A DNA stretch of 11,763 bases from Cephalothrix spiralis. Its lineage: Eukaryota; Nemertea; Palaeonemertea; Archinemertea; Cephalotrichidae. Within the stretch, counting starts at the first letter, position 1. Each line of letters begins with the position of its first letter. Positions 1 through 7,611 of this stretch are shown piece by piece. Below the pieces are notes generated by a model, which saw only the letters and a list, made by a program, of their open reading frames with translations, made no database searches and was not told the origin of the DNA. Made by a program: the position numbers and the translations under genes. Location: the NCBI GenBank assembly GCA_032353305.1, contig JAUCNG010366818.1, positions 1-11,763 on the forward strand, written 5' to 3'.

Positions 1-414
1 GAAAAACAGTGCCTGCGGCAGTTCAGTTTGGGCCAAAGTTGTACCCATGGGCTTAAGTAACCCCATTTTACGGTACTGTTTAAAGAAAAGTAAAGTTTTC
101 TATAAATTAAAGGAAAAGTTCATGTAAATATATATGAGACAGTTTATTAATAACGAATTGTCAAAGATAAAAAGATACAATTTGTCTAAAATATATAACG
201 TTAATTTATACATGTAGGCCTATATGATGTATTTAAAAGTATTTGAATAAAAAAGCACCATTTTTGTAAAAATAGAATCAATAGGGCCTACACGGAAAAT
301 TATAACAAAAGTAAATATTTTCATAAATGGCTGCTCATCTCATAAATGATTAGCCTACAACTGGACGTGCTCAAAATTATACATAGGCATATATACCTTC
401 TTTCTGCGCTGACG
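1..414. other. AT-rich non-coding DNA, no gene seen
   Basis: No coding frame, RNA gene or clear repeat boundary is visible. The stretch is strongly AT-rich. It carries several TAGGCCTA-like words (around 215-222, 283-290 and 351-358), which recur elsewhere in the left part of the window. Confidence 0.6.
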
Positions 415-812
415 CTGATCAGGGCCTAAGATAGTATTGGGCATTATTCATTGCGAAAATTTTAAATTAAAAAAATTCGCAATATTTCATAATTCTTTCT
501 TTTTACATTAAATGTAGCCTATATGGATTATAAGTGTAGCCTACATAAAGTCATAAAGTATGAATATAACATTGAAATTATCAAATCTGCGGTGATAGAA
601 GTTAAGAGTGCGTTTTTAACGTAAATCTAAGTGTCAATATATCAAAATATAGTTACAGCGTAAGAACGAACTAAAAACGCGTTCAAATCGACTGCATGTA
701 TCGTGTACAGCATTTTGGTTCGTTCTTACCATGCATTTTACAATAGATACAATCTATACAATGCGTTAAATAATGTGAATGTTCTATAATATAGGCCAAT
801 TTAGAGTCATGG
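415..812 (+). repeat. Tandem duplication of about 398 bp, copy A
   Basis: The unit starts with ctgatcagggcctaagatag and runs to the start of copy B (ctgatcatggcctaagatag at 813). The two copies align along most of their length, including a long nearly identical block around 555-640 against 950-1030. Copy A holds an intact 70-bp foldback repeat (660-729). No coding potential was seen, so this is a segmental tandem duplication of non-coding sequence or of a larger unrecognised repeat. Confidence 0.85.
660..729 (+). mobile_element. 70-bp foldback repeat, copy 1 (intact)
   Basis: The ends are gtaagaacgaac (660-671) and gttcgttcttac (718-729), a perfect 12-bp terminal inverted repeat that extends to about 17 bp with one mismatch. 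The interior (cgcgttcaaatcgactg...tcgtgtacagc) is shared with the copies at 1053-1085/1505-1533 and 6420-6486. It is far too short to encode anything. It looks like a miniature inverted-repeat element, but no target-site duplication could be assigned. Confidence 0.75.
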
Positions 813-1052
813 CTGATCATGGCCTAAGATAGTATTCATCGCGAAAACTAATTTTTAAGTTTTTTTGATTAAAACAAATTCTCAATATTTTATAATTCTT
901 TCTTTTATACAATGTATATGGATTATATGTGTAGCTGGCTAACATAAATTATGAATATAACATTGAAATTATCAAATCTGCGGTGATAGAAGTTAAGAGT
1001 GAGTTTTTTAATGTAAATCTAAGTGTCAATATCTGCTATTGTTAGTTGCAGC

Positions 1053-1085
1053 GTAAGAACGAAATAAAAACGCGTTTAAATCGTC
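1053..1085 (+). mobile_element. 70-bp foldback repeat, copy 2, left half
   Basis: Begins gtaagaacgaaataaaaacg and continues to aaatcgtc, matching the left half of the intact copy at 660-729. The right half is found 420 bp downstream at 1505-1533, so this copy is interrupted at its centre. Confidence 0.75.
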
Positions 1086-1503
1086 TTTACCACACATCTA
1101 TCAATCCAATATGAGCTTTTTATCTATTTCACCGACTAAAATATTACACGTACGGTTTTATTACTGGAAAACTGTACAAATACGTTTCTCGTCCATATTA
1201 ATTGATCTTAATTAGCGCGGATGAATTTCTATCTCATGATCTGTCACTAAACGCTCGAGTCACAAATCAACATTGAACTTGCAAAATACTATTTGCTCAT
1301 AATTTAATCTATTAAATGATTTAACATTATTAAATGAGCTTTAAAAGATGAGATATAATCGGTTTTATCACAGGAAAGGAGAGTAAATAGTTTTTAAAAT
1401 GTTTAAAACATGATAATGATGTTTTATGTGTGGTAAATATATAAATGATGAGGCGCAATTACCTGGTTCCAAGCACTGTTCCAAGATATACATTTATATT
1501 ATA
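1086..1503. mobile_element. Segment splitting copy B, with partial inverted repeats
   Basis: This 418-bp segment is absent from copy A of the duplication. Its left edge is tttaccacacat (1086-1097), and an exact reverse complement, atgtgtggtaaa, lies at 1426-1437. That suggests a foldback element of about 352 bp plus about 66 bp of extra sequence. No flanking direct repeat is visible, so the exact ends are uncertain. No coding frame was seen. Confidence 0.5.
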
Positions 1504-1504
1504 G

Positions 1505-1533
1505 TATCGTACAGCATTTTGATTCGTTCTTAC
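1505..1533 (+). mobile_element. 70-bp foldback repeat, copy 2, right half
   Basis: tatcgtacagcattttgatt and then cgttcttac match the right half of the copy at 660-729. Together with 1053-1085 this reconstitutes one element broken near its middle. Confidence 0.75.
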
Positions 1534-1627
1534 ATTGCAACATACAATAGCTACAACCTATACAATGTGTGAAACACGCTACATTAAATAATGTGAATGA
1601 ATATAATATAGGCCAATAGAGTCATCG

Positions 1628-2414
1628 CCTAGCTCTTGGTTTAAAATAATTAAGCTTAATACAATTACCCTGTCGGAAAAATTGTTACAGCGCTATTCAA
1701 TTTGACAAAATTATTTTTACCGAAATTATTATATCAATGCCTTGTCACTGAAATCATAAAGTCAAGTCTTCAAAAATACTAAGATTTTGCATGGTTTTAT
1801 ACTGTGCTAGTAAGTAAACTTTTGTTCCTGGCTTTCATACCTAGCCGCCGTTATCCTTCTAAAACGTTAGAAGGCCTTTCAAGGGCACTTTATACATACA
1901 TGTACCTTTCTTTTGTACTAAAGTAAAAGTTTCATCTTTGTCAAATTTCCTGTTTAGATTTTAGGATGTGAAAAATAACCGATACACTTTTCACTGCTCG
2001 GTATTGGTCTTTTTTACAAGGCTGTGTAAATAAAAAGCAATTGGAAAATTTTACATTGATTAGGATGACGGATCACGTATCACTTAACCGAAATCCCATT
2101 AAATCGACATTTTCTAAACAACAAGTGCATAAAATAATAACTAGATCATTGAGCGATTTCTACATCAATGTGTATAAAGAATAACCCGCGCCTATAAAGA
2201 CATACTGGAAATCTGTTTTAAAATAATTGTTTAATTGGCAGCTTTTGCCGGTTCCATCCAATTTATTTTGATGAATATAGCTACTGATATTTACCGTCGA
2301 TCTATCTCATCGATGAACATAGAATAACATATTCATAATCTGACGTCATTAATTGGCTGTTTTCCATAATATTGTCATATATGATGCTGATTTTGATTTT
2401 CGGTTAGGTTTTAG
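1628..2414. other. Non-coding stretch with a weak inverted repeat
   Basis: No gene was recognised. An 11-bp inverted pair, ccgaaatccca (2088-2098) and tgggatttcgg (2420-2430), spans about 343 bp and could mark another foldback element, but the arms are short and no target duplication was found. A small hairpin with 7-bp arms lies at about 1855-1874. Confidence 0.4.
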
Positions 2415-2420
2415 TTTATT
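2415..2420 (-). terminator. Possible poly(A) signal after the duplicate P450 exon
   Basis: The minus strand reads AATAAA here, about 70 nt beyond the stop codon of the duplicate terminal exon (2491-2586). The spacing suits a short 3' UTR. AATAAA is common by chance in AT-rich DNA, so this only supports, and does not prove, that the duplicate exon can end a transcript. Confidence 0.35.
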
Positions 2421-2490
2421 GGGATTTCGGATTAGTGAGATTAAACTTTAATAAGATATCGATGAGCATAGCATATTCCACCATTCCTTC

Positions 2491-2586
2491 TCAACGTTTT
2501 TCGTTATTCTTGATTCCTTGTAGTGTACTAATGTACTTCAAAGAGAATTTATTTGGCCTCGTCATACTATTGAACGTTATTTCGTC
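2491..2586 (-). CDS. Second copy of a P450 terminal exon (alternative or relic)
   Basis: On the minus strand a pyrimidine-rich tract ending in ttttcag at 2587 precedes an open frame of 31 codons that starts DEITF, contains R-x-x-x-F-x-L-K-Y and ends with TGA. It opens in phase 0, the same as the terminal exon at 4253-4318. The two share D-E-I-T-F, an Arg, a Phe and L-K-aromatic at matching positions, and 21 identical bases across the splice site (2572-2592 against 4304-4324). Similarity continues about 40 bp into the intron side. Copy 2 lacks the T-P-R-N end and runs about ten residues longer. It could be a usable alternative last exon of the P450 or a relic of a partial duplication. No other P450 exon was seen between the copies. 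Confidence 0.5.
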   Translation of the reverse strand, partial: DEITFNSMTRPNKFSLKYISTLQGIKNNEKR

Positions 2587-2592
2587 CTGAAA

Positions 2593-3164
2593 ATAAAAAA
2601 GAAACAATTATATTTAAAGGGGGGATAAAATACTGTTAACGGATTAAAGTCTAATATTTTCATTGATAAGAAACCAATATCTTATTAACTATGAACATAT
2701 GCACACACATACACAATTTAATGGAATTATTGATCTAAGTACTTTTGGGATTGTCACCGCTTTTGTACAGTAAACGAAGCGTCAAAATAAGGCAGAAAAT
2801 TCATTTTTTGGTCCATCTTACTAGAAAGTAGGATATCAAACCAAAAAAAGGACAAGTAGGACACGTCAGTATCCAAAAAGTAGAACACCTGGGAGCGCTG
2901 CGTATTGTATGTAAAATCCTCCTCTCTCATGAAGTACGCTTTTATTGATCACCCTCCCATTTTGCTACTCAAAGTGTTACATACACCCCAGGGTCTTTAT
3001 ATTCTTCAGAGTGAGCGATGAAAATGGTGAGATGGCGAGATGACCCCCTTCGTGCGTGCGTGCGTACGTACTATATAATTTGATGGCCTCCATTCATGAA
3101 GTTCATTAGACATAAATAACAAAAAACACCGAGTTGTAAAGCACAAACACAAACAAGTCCAATC
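2593..3164. other. Non-coding DNA with a short tetranucleotide repeat
   Basis: No gene was seen. A short cgtgcgtgcgtgcgtacgta microsatellite lies at about 3052-3071. If the duplicate terminal exon is used, this stretch is intronic on the minus strand. Confidence 0.45.
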
Positions 3165-3317
3165 TTAAAGCAGCATTTCAGTAATTCGGTTGAACGAGGT
3201 TGTAATGCTTAGCGATAATAGGGGAAGGCCACTAGTAAACAAGGATCCAAATTGATGCAAAAAGTCCCTGTATATGAAACCTCGTCCCACAGATTTCTTA
3301 ACGATATGCTGCTTTAA
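3165..3317. mobile_element. Small MITE flanked by TTAA
   Basis: ttaaagcagcat (3165-3176) and atgctgctttaa (3306-3317) are perfect inverted arms. The outer four bases of each arm form TTAA, the target duplication typical of piggyBac-like and some Kolobok-like elements. The body is about 145 bp and codes for nothing. Its right TTAA is directly followed by the next element. Confidence 0.65.
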
Positions 3318-4198
3318 CTCTTTCGCTGCCAGCGACACGTATATTTGTCAGCGAAAAAGTCCCGATTTAGTATTTTGCATTTTTGACCAATTTTTATTAT
3401 GAATTTTGAAATCCGATTGAAGAATGCTCTTGAAATACGAGTTCACTGCGCATCAAAATGGTGCACTGCGGGGCAATTTTTAAATGGATTTTTGCAATAT
3501 TTGTTGTTCTTCAACATTGCGGCATCGTTTGGTAGATTAAAAAAATTCTATGGTTCGGTGCTTCGAGGGACATCATACAATTGGACCTCAACGTTCGGGC
3601 TAACACTTGGCCAAAACATGTCGCAAAAATGTCATAATTTCGCTGTTTCTCAGGGTGGGGGTTCATGGAAAAAAATTTGCTATACATAGGCCGGGGGTGG
3701 GTGGGTATAAAAAATGCAGAAATGCAAAATTTTTCCATACTTTGCAAATTTTTTTTCCGACTGTTTTCCATTGTTTTTGTACTCTAAATCATGTTTAAAG
3801 CATGAATATTTATTAAATTAACACTTAAAACAACACTGATGAGCCATATAAAAAAGTTGTTAGTACCAATAGTGCCAGAAAAATTTGAACCGCAGAAATT
3901 TTTTGCAAAAATAGGGGCTGCATGGTCAAAAATTGACTGGAAAAATTTTGCAAAATGGGAAAAAGACCCATGACCCCCTGTGTTTCTTGTGTTTCTTGAC
4001 GAATTTCCATTTTCACTCACTTGCCTCGAGGCCTTGATCGAAGTGCACGGAATGTTTTTCATGTATAAAAGTCCATGATCTAAGCTGTATAAAATACTCG
4101 GTCCTAAGATTTTCGATAATTACACTCTGCGTCCGGCGTCCCTTGTGATTTTAGCAAAACTGGTCATTTTAAACGATTTATGCCTGGCAGCGAAAGAG
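3318..4198. mobile_element. 881-bp piggyBac-like non-autonomous element
   Basis: Perfect 15-bp terminal inverted repeats, ctctttcgctgccag (3318-3332) and ctggcagcgaaagag (4184-4198), are flanked by TTAA on the left (3314-3317) and TTAT on the right (4199-4202). The second is one mismatch from TTAA. Ends of the form TTAA + C-rich or CTCTTTCGCTGCC resemble piggyBac-type MITEs. A subterminal inverted copy of the end (cagcgaaaaag at about 3349-3359) lies near the left tip. The small open frames inside do not resemble transposase. The element lies in the 3' flank of the P450 terminal exon, 54 bp past its stop. Confidence 0.75.
3809..3814 (-). terminator. Possible poly(A) signal inside the 881-bp element
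   Basis: AATAAA on the minus strand, about 440 nt past the P450 stop at 4253; another lies at 3393-3398. No AATAAA was seen between the stop and the element's edge, so a transcript ending with the 4253-4318 exon might use element-derived signals. This is weak evidence on its own. Confidence 0.25.
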
Positions 4199-4252
4199 TT
4201 ATCCCAATTACCATTATTATCACTAGTTATCATGCAGGGTTTTCAATTATTC

Positions 4253-4318
4253 TTAATTTCGTGGAGTAAATTTCAAATTGAAGGGATCTGCTCTCTTAAC
4301 GCCGAACGTTATTTCGTC
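4253..4318 (-). CDS. Cytochrome P450 (CYP3-like), terminal coding exon
   Basis: A minus-strand acceptor, gttttaatttcag, ends at 4319. The exon opens in phase 0 with DEITF, matching the phase-0 donor of the haem exon at 6149, and runs 21 codons to TAA. The end, P-F-N-L-K-F-T-P-R-N, has the hydrophobic-Leu-Lys-aromatic-x-Pro-Arg pattern seen at the C-terminus of CYP3-clan enzymes (beta-3/beta-4 strand region). Its short length is also usual for the last coding segment of this family. The intron separating it from the haem exon is 1,830 bp and carries two mobile elements. The call rests on phase, position and this short pattern; transcript evidence would settle it. A related copy lies at 2491-2586. 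Confidence 0.75.
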   Translation of the reverse strand, partial: DEITFGVKRADPFNLKFTPRN

Positions 4319-4636
4319 CTGAAATTAAAACACGATTATATTAAAAGAGAGGGAAAAAAATTCAAATTTGTTTATTGATATCAAGAGCAGCAACATAAAA
4401 CTTCTATCAAAATATCGTCAAGATTTGTTTGTATTTGTTAATACGGTACTATTAAGTTTTAAGTGCTCTTGAAAATATATGAATTTGATCTCCTTTAAAA
4501 GCTTAAATCCAGTGTAAAGCTGACTAAAAAGGTTTCATACTGGTTATTGCATTTTAATTGATTGAAATTTGTAAACTGTATACCGAGATACATGCACATT
4601 TGAACTTTGCATGAATCTCGATATATACACTCACTT

Positions 4637-4686
4637 GTCCCAATATTATGGAAGTCCAAATATGACGTTTCCATGATATTGGGACA
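4637..4686. repeat. 50-bp hairpin
   Basis: tgtcccaatattatggaa (4637-4654) pairs with ttccatgatattgggaca (4669-4686), with one mismatch over 18 bp and a 14-nt loop. It sits immediately outside the inverted-repeat element starting at 4690 and may be part of the same composite element. Confidence 0.7.
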
Positions 4687-4689
4687 CAC

Positions 4690-5195
4690 CAGGGAGGAGG
4701 GTGTCTTGAAAGTGCAGACACCAACGCCTCCGAATTGAATTTTTTGAAATTTTACAATGTGACCCACCACCCCTTCTCTAAATTGACATTTTCGTCACTT
4801 CGCAGACACAACCTCAAAACACACACCCCAAATCATCATTAACTTTTCTTCACTATTCAGACCCCAGTAGAAAAACACCCACCCCAAACCATCACTGATT
4901 TCACATTTCTTGTCACTTTTCGGATCTCAGTAAAAAAAACTACCCTTTCAGGAAAAAATTTGAGCGCATTGAAGAAAATGTGCAAAATTTCCCCAAAAAC
5001 TGAGCTTTTTTGACATTTTGCACCATTTTTCTGACATTACTCTCTAGATACCACTCATTATCGAGACAAAAACTTCACTTTCAAGACATAAGCCTCTGGA
5101 TACCCATGTCTCGAAAGTGGTCTTGAAACATAGACCAATGTCCAATAACACCCACCCCACCCGGGTTGGTGTCTGCACTTTCATTACCCCCCCTG
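4690..5195. mobile_element. 506-bp inverted-repeat element with internal tandem repeats
   Basis: The arms gaaagtgcagacaccaac (4708-4725) and gttggtgtctgcactttc (5165-5182) are exact reverse complements, and cagggagg / ccccccctg extend the similarity to the outer ends. The interior (about 4780-4950) holds about three degenerate units of roughly 60-65 bp with motifs such as cacccaccccaaa followed by atca. No target duplication was identified. It is non-coding and probably a non-autonomous DNA element. Confidence 0.6.
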
Positions 5196-5267
5196 TTTTG
5201 ATTTTTGGCTGGTTTGAGCATAAATGAGATTAATCTACTAGACAGATGTAAGTATCAGTACTAAGTA

Positions 5268-5960
5268 CAGTAAAAGCTCTATTATTGAAAAGCTCTATTT
5301 AGTGACCATCTCTTCAAAGTGAATGCTTTTGGCCGGTCACAAAATTTTAGATAGGAAACCCTGTACTATTAGAGTGAATTCTCTTCATAGTGACCAGGGA
5401 ACACTTTTTTACCCCAAATTTGAAATATTAGAGCTCTAAATAATGAACGCTATGCAGTTTTGAGAAAAGTTTTTCACACATTTCAATGTCCCGGGATCAT
5501 AATTTCCAGTCGAGTAGACTTAGTTTTATTAACAATGTATTCTTTGACCCAACTTATCGTTTTAGCAAACCTAATGAGACTGAAAACTATTTACTGTACT
5601 GATGTTATTGAAATATTGTGCGGCAACAAATTTCGTATTGAATTTGATGAATTTTATGTTAACTAGCCAAAACTAAATGATTTAGTAATGAATTTAGCAC
5701 ATTATTATTTTAAGTGCATTTATGGTATACTTTAATGTTAAAGATTTATTTTGCTATAGCAAGAAAATTCATTTGATCTATCTATGTTTTTTCGTTTTCT
5801 CGGTACCGAAATTCAATATAACCACAGATCACAGATCCTACTATTGATATAACTGTATATATTCCAATTGAGTTTTATTGTCTATTTTGTTTAGATTTGG
5901 TAAATTTTTCGATACTTTGGCCCAGGTCCCGATTGTGTTCACTATGTAGAGCTTTTACTG
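5268..5960. mobile_element. 693-bp TA-flanked Tc1/mariner (pogo/Tigger-like) relic
   Basis: The left end, TA + cagtaaaagctcta (5266-5281), and the right end, tagagcttttactg + TA (5947-5962), are 14-bp perfect inverted repeats flanked by TA, the hallmark target of the Tc1/mariner superfamily. CAGT termini and subterminal text such as agtgaccatctcttcaaagtg resemble pogo/Tigger elements. No transposase frame survives, so it is non-autonomous or degenerate. It lies in the last P450 intron. Confidence 0.7.
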
Positions 5961-6148
5961 TACAGTGATTGGCAGTTTTTGAAAAAAGTAGGAATTTCAA
6001 GAAAAAGTAGGAAAAGTTGGAGATATTTTCTAAAGGTAAGAATATGACCGGCTATAGCGTAGGTGTCAGGTGTATGAGCCTCAGACTGGGTATTTGGCCT
6101 GGCTCTTGGCCCGATTTTATATATAGCTTCATTAGTTTTAATACTTAC

Positions 6149-6311
6149 AGGAGTATCATCTGCTTTATAAAATCTGAGTTCTTTAAGGATGTAGACCAAG
6201 GCCAGCTTCACTTCCAAAATAGCAAGACGCATCGCAACACAATTTCGAGGTCCAGCTCCAAAAGGCATGAAGGCGCATGCGTGGATGTCTGCTTTGTTTT
6301 CCGGTGCAAAT
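6149..6311 (-). CDS. Cytochrome P450 (CYP3-like), haem-binding exon
   Basis: This 163-bp minus-strand exon encodes the haem-thiolate loop of a microsomal P450 monooxygenase, which is normally anchored to the ER and fed electrons by P450 reductase. The frame reads F-A-P-E-N-K-A-D-I-H, then MPFGAGPRNCVAMRLA and L-helix residues (KLALV). The cysteine ligand is encoded at 6239-6241. FGAGPRNC and the residues around it match the CYP3 family closely. The usual Gly two residues after Cys is Ala, which the P450 signature allows. The acceptor (ctaac branch-like motif, T-rich tract, tttttag at 6312) and donor CCT|gtaagt at 6148 are both strong. The first base completes the Arg of PERF with the upstream exon; the last codon ends in phase 0. 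Only the C-terminal quarter of the gene was found in the window. Confidence 0.93.
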
Positions 6312-6419
6312 CTAAAAAATTAAAAAAAGTTAGAAAATTTTGAGTGGTTTCAATTTGAATTTTGATATACACGAACACGAATCACTCTTCGCCCACCACA
6401 CACTATTGTAAGTTGAAGT

Positions 6420-6486
6420 GTAAGAACAAACCAAGATGCTATACGATACAGTCGATTTAAACGCTATAATTTTGGTTCGTTCTTAC
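6420..6486 (-). mobile_element. 70-bp foldback repeat, copy 3, inverted
   Basis: gtaagaacaaacca at the left and tggttcgttcttac at the right are inverted arms, extended by GT/AC to 6418-6488. Read on the minus strand, the interior (gcgtttaaatcgactg then tatcgta) matches the copies at 660-729 and 1053-1533. It is the same element in the opposite orientation, inside a P450 intron. Confidence 0.75.
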
Positions 6487-6560
6487 ACTAATAGCGATTT
6501 TAATCGCCGTATTGCGCCTTTGATTCCGAAATGGTGGCCAGTCGTCGGCGTTAATTCATA

Positions 6561-6901
6561 GAGGGCCCAGATGGGGTTAAACGGGATCCGGGATAGGCCC
6601 TAAATGGCCCTTACGGGATCGGAATAGGCCCACGGAACGGGACACAGGATTCGACGAAATGGGGACCTAACGGTAACGGGAGACAAGAAATTAAAATTAA
6701 ACGACAGCGGGAGACGGGAAATTAAAATAAGAGGGTTATGGAGACGGGAAATAAAAACCAAACGGAAAAGGAGACGGGAAATGGAATAATAAAGTATAAC
6801 GGGATGGCAAACGGGACGGGATTTTTCACAAACGGGATCGGGATAGAGCTCATTTTCTCTCTAAACGGGATCGGGATAGATACCCTCCCATCTGGGCCCT
6901 C
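6561..6901. mobile_element. 341-bp MITE with 15-bp TIRs and 6-bp target duplication
   Basis: gagggcccagatggg (6561-6575) and cccatctgggccctc (6887-6901) are perfect terminal inverted repeats, and ttcata occurs directly outside both ends (6555-6560 and 6902-6907). The interior has no coding frame. It consists of acgggatcgggatag-type words near the ends and a 30-bp tandem array in the middle. The superfamily is not certain from a 6-bp duplication alone. Confidence 0.85.
6679..6800 (+). repeat. 30-bp tandem array inside the MITE
   Basis: The motif ggagac(g/a)(g/a)gaaat starts at 6679, 6710, 6740 and 6770, a period of 30-31 bp over four units. The text between the motifs is A-rich and more variable. 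Confidence 0.75.
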
Positions 6902-7473
6902 TTCATAGCGAACTAATTTCTTGACGTAATAAACCGATGGTCATATCCGGTCACTACACTCATTCAATATCGATCGCATACATACATTATTCGGATACCA
7001 TTTATAGCTTGGGAAATTCAAATTGAGAAAACGTACCAAAACCGCAAGAATTAGCTGCATAGGCCTAGCGCTGCAGTGTTATGGTATTACTTGGCAACCG
7101 ACCGTATGCGGGAAGTTAACCAGTTATATTTTTCTATTTCGGTGCCTTCTTTTTGTGTACTTTCAGAAATAGTATCGGTTGAAAAATTACGTGATTTAAA
7201 AAAAGCACCAAATGCAAAATTGCGAAAAATCGGGATCTTTGCGAATTTCGGTTCATTTTTGAAAATAAGTTACATTAAAAGTCATATATAACCGCGCTTG
7301 TGTGTCTGATTATGTATAAGCTTCATTTTGATATTAAGTAAACCATCCTTTAAGCATTTATGCCTACCCACCCCTTAGTGGTAGGGCGGATTTTCTATTC
7401 AATTGTCAAGATGGATTGGTAGAGAAAGCCGAATGATGATTGATGAATCACCAGGAACTTCTAAAACATATAC

Positions 7474-7611
7474 CTCTCGGGTTTGAACTTATTCGGTTCA
7501 GACCAAATATCTTCATCACGGTGGATTGCGAGTATAGGAACAACGACAACAACTCCCTCTTCGATTGTTATACCATTATACTCGCTGGTCTTCTGGCAAA
7601 CTCTATCAACC
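7474..7611 (-). CDS. Cytochrome P450 (CYP3-like), exon upstream of haem exon
   Basis: This 138-bp minus-strand exon encodes V-D-R-V-C-Q-K-T, N-G-I-T-I-E-E-G, then V-V-V-P-I-L-A-I-H-R-D and W-S-E-P-N-K-F-K-P-E-R. That is the K' helix to PERF segment of CYP3-clan P450s: R-x-C, the NG-x-x-I-x-x-G turn, HRD and the PERF arginine. The Arg codon is split: AG ends at 7474 and the next exon supplies A, then Phe. The acceptor is ttctttaaag at 7612. An in-frame TAA lies directly upstream, so the exon cannot extend there, and the first base (G) completes a codon from a missing upstream exon. The donor is gtatatgt. The preceding exon, with the ExxR motif and oxygen-binding I helix, was not found up to the window's right edge. 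Confidence 0.92.

Larger units (their letters stand above)
813..1627 (+). repeat. Tandem duplication, copy B, split by an insertion
   Basis: The first part (813-1085) matches copy A as far as the middle of the 70-bp foldback. The match resumes at about 1505 and runs to about 1627 (compare 729-812 with 1532-1627). The intervening 418 bp have no counterpart in copy A. Either copy B received an insertion after the duplication or copy A lost this segment. The insertion reading is simpler because the 70-bp element is intact in copy A and in a distant copy at 6420. Confidence 0.8.
4319..6148 (-). other. P450 last intron, filled with repeats
   Basis: GT at 6148-6147 (gtaagtat, a near-consensus donor) and AG at 4320-4319 bound this inferred 1,830-bp intron. 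It holds a hairpin (4637-4686), the 506-bp inverted-repeat element (4690-5195) and the TA-flanked element (5268-5960). No further P450 exon was seen in it. Confidence 0.65.
6312..7473 (-). other. P450 intron with two inserted repeats
   Basis: This inferred 1,162-bp intron runs from the donor gtatatgt (7473 downwards) to tttttag (6312), and its phase splits the PERF arginine codon AG|A. It contains the inverted 70-bp repeat (6420-6486) and the 341-bp element (6561-6901). The remaining 570 bp (6908-7473) hold no gene; a TAGGCCTAG word lies at about 7060. Confidence 0.75.

Noticed and set aside
3399-4062. Several overlapping short frames on both strands
   Set aside because: They lie within the 881-bp inverted-repeat element, overlap one another and show no transposase or other motif.
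5460-5666. 68-codon plus-strand frame inside the TA-flanked element
   Set aside because: No DDE or helix-turn-helix features of a transposase; too short to support.
6017-6343. 108-codon plus-strand open frame
   Set aside because: It is the antisense of the P450 haem exon (minus strand), whose motifs and splice sites are unambiguous.
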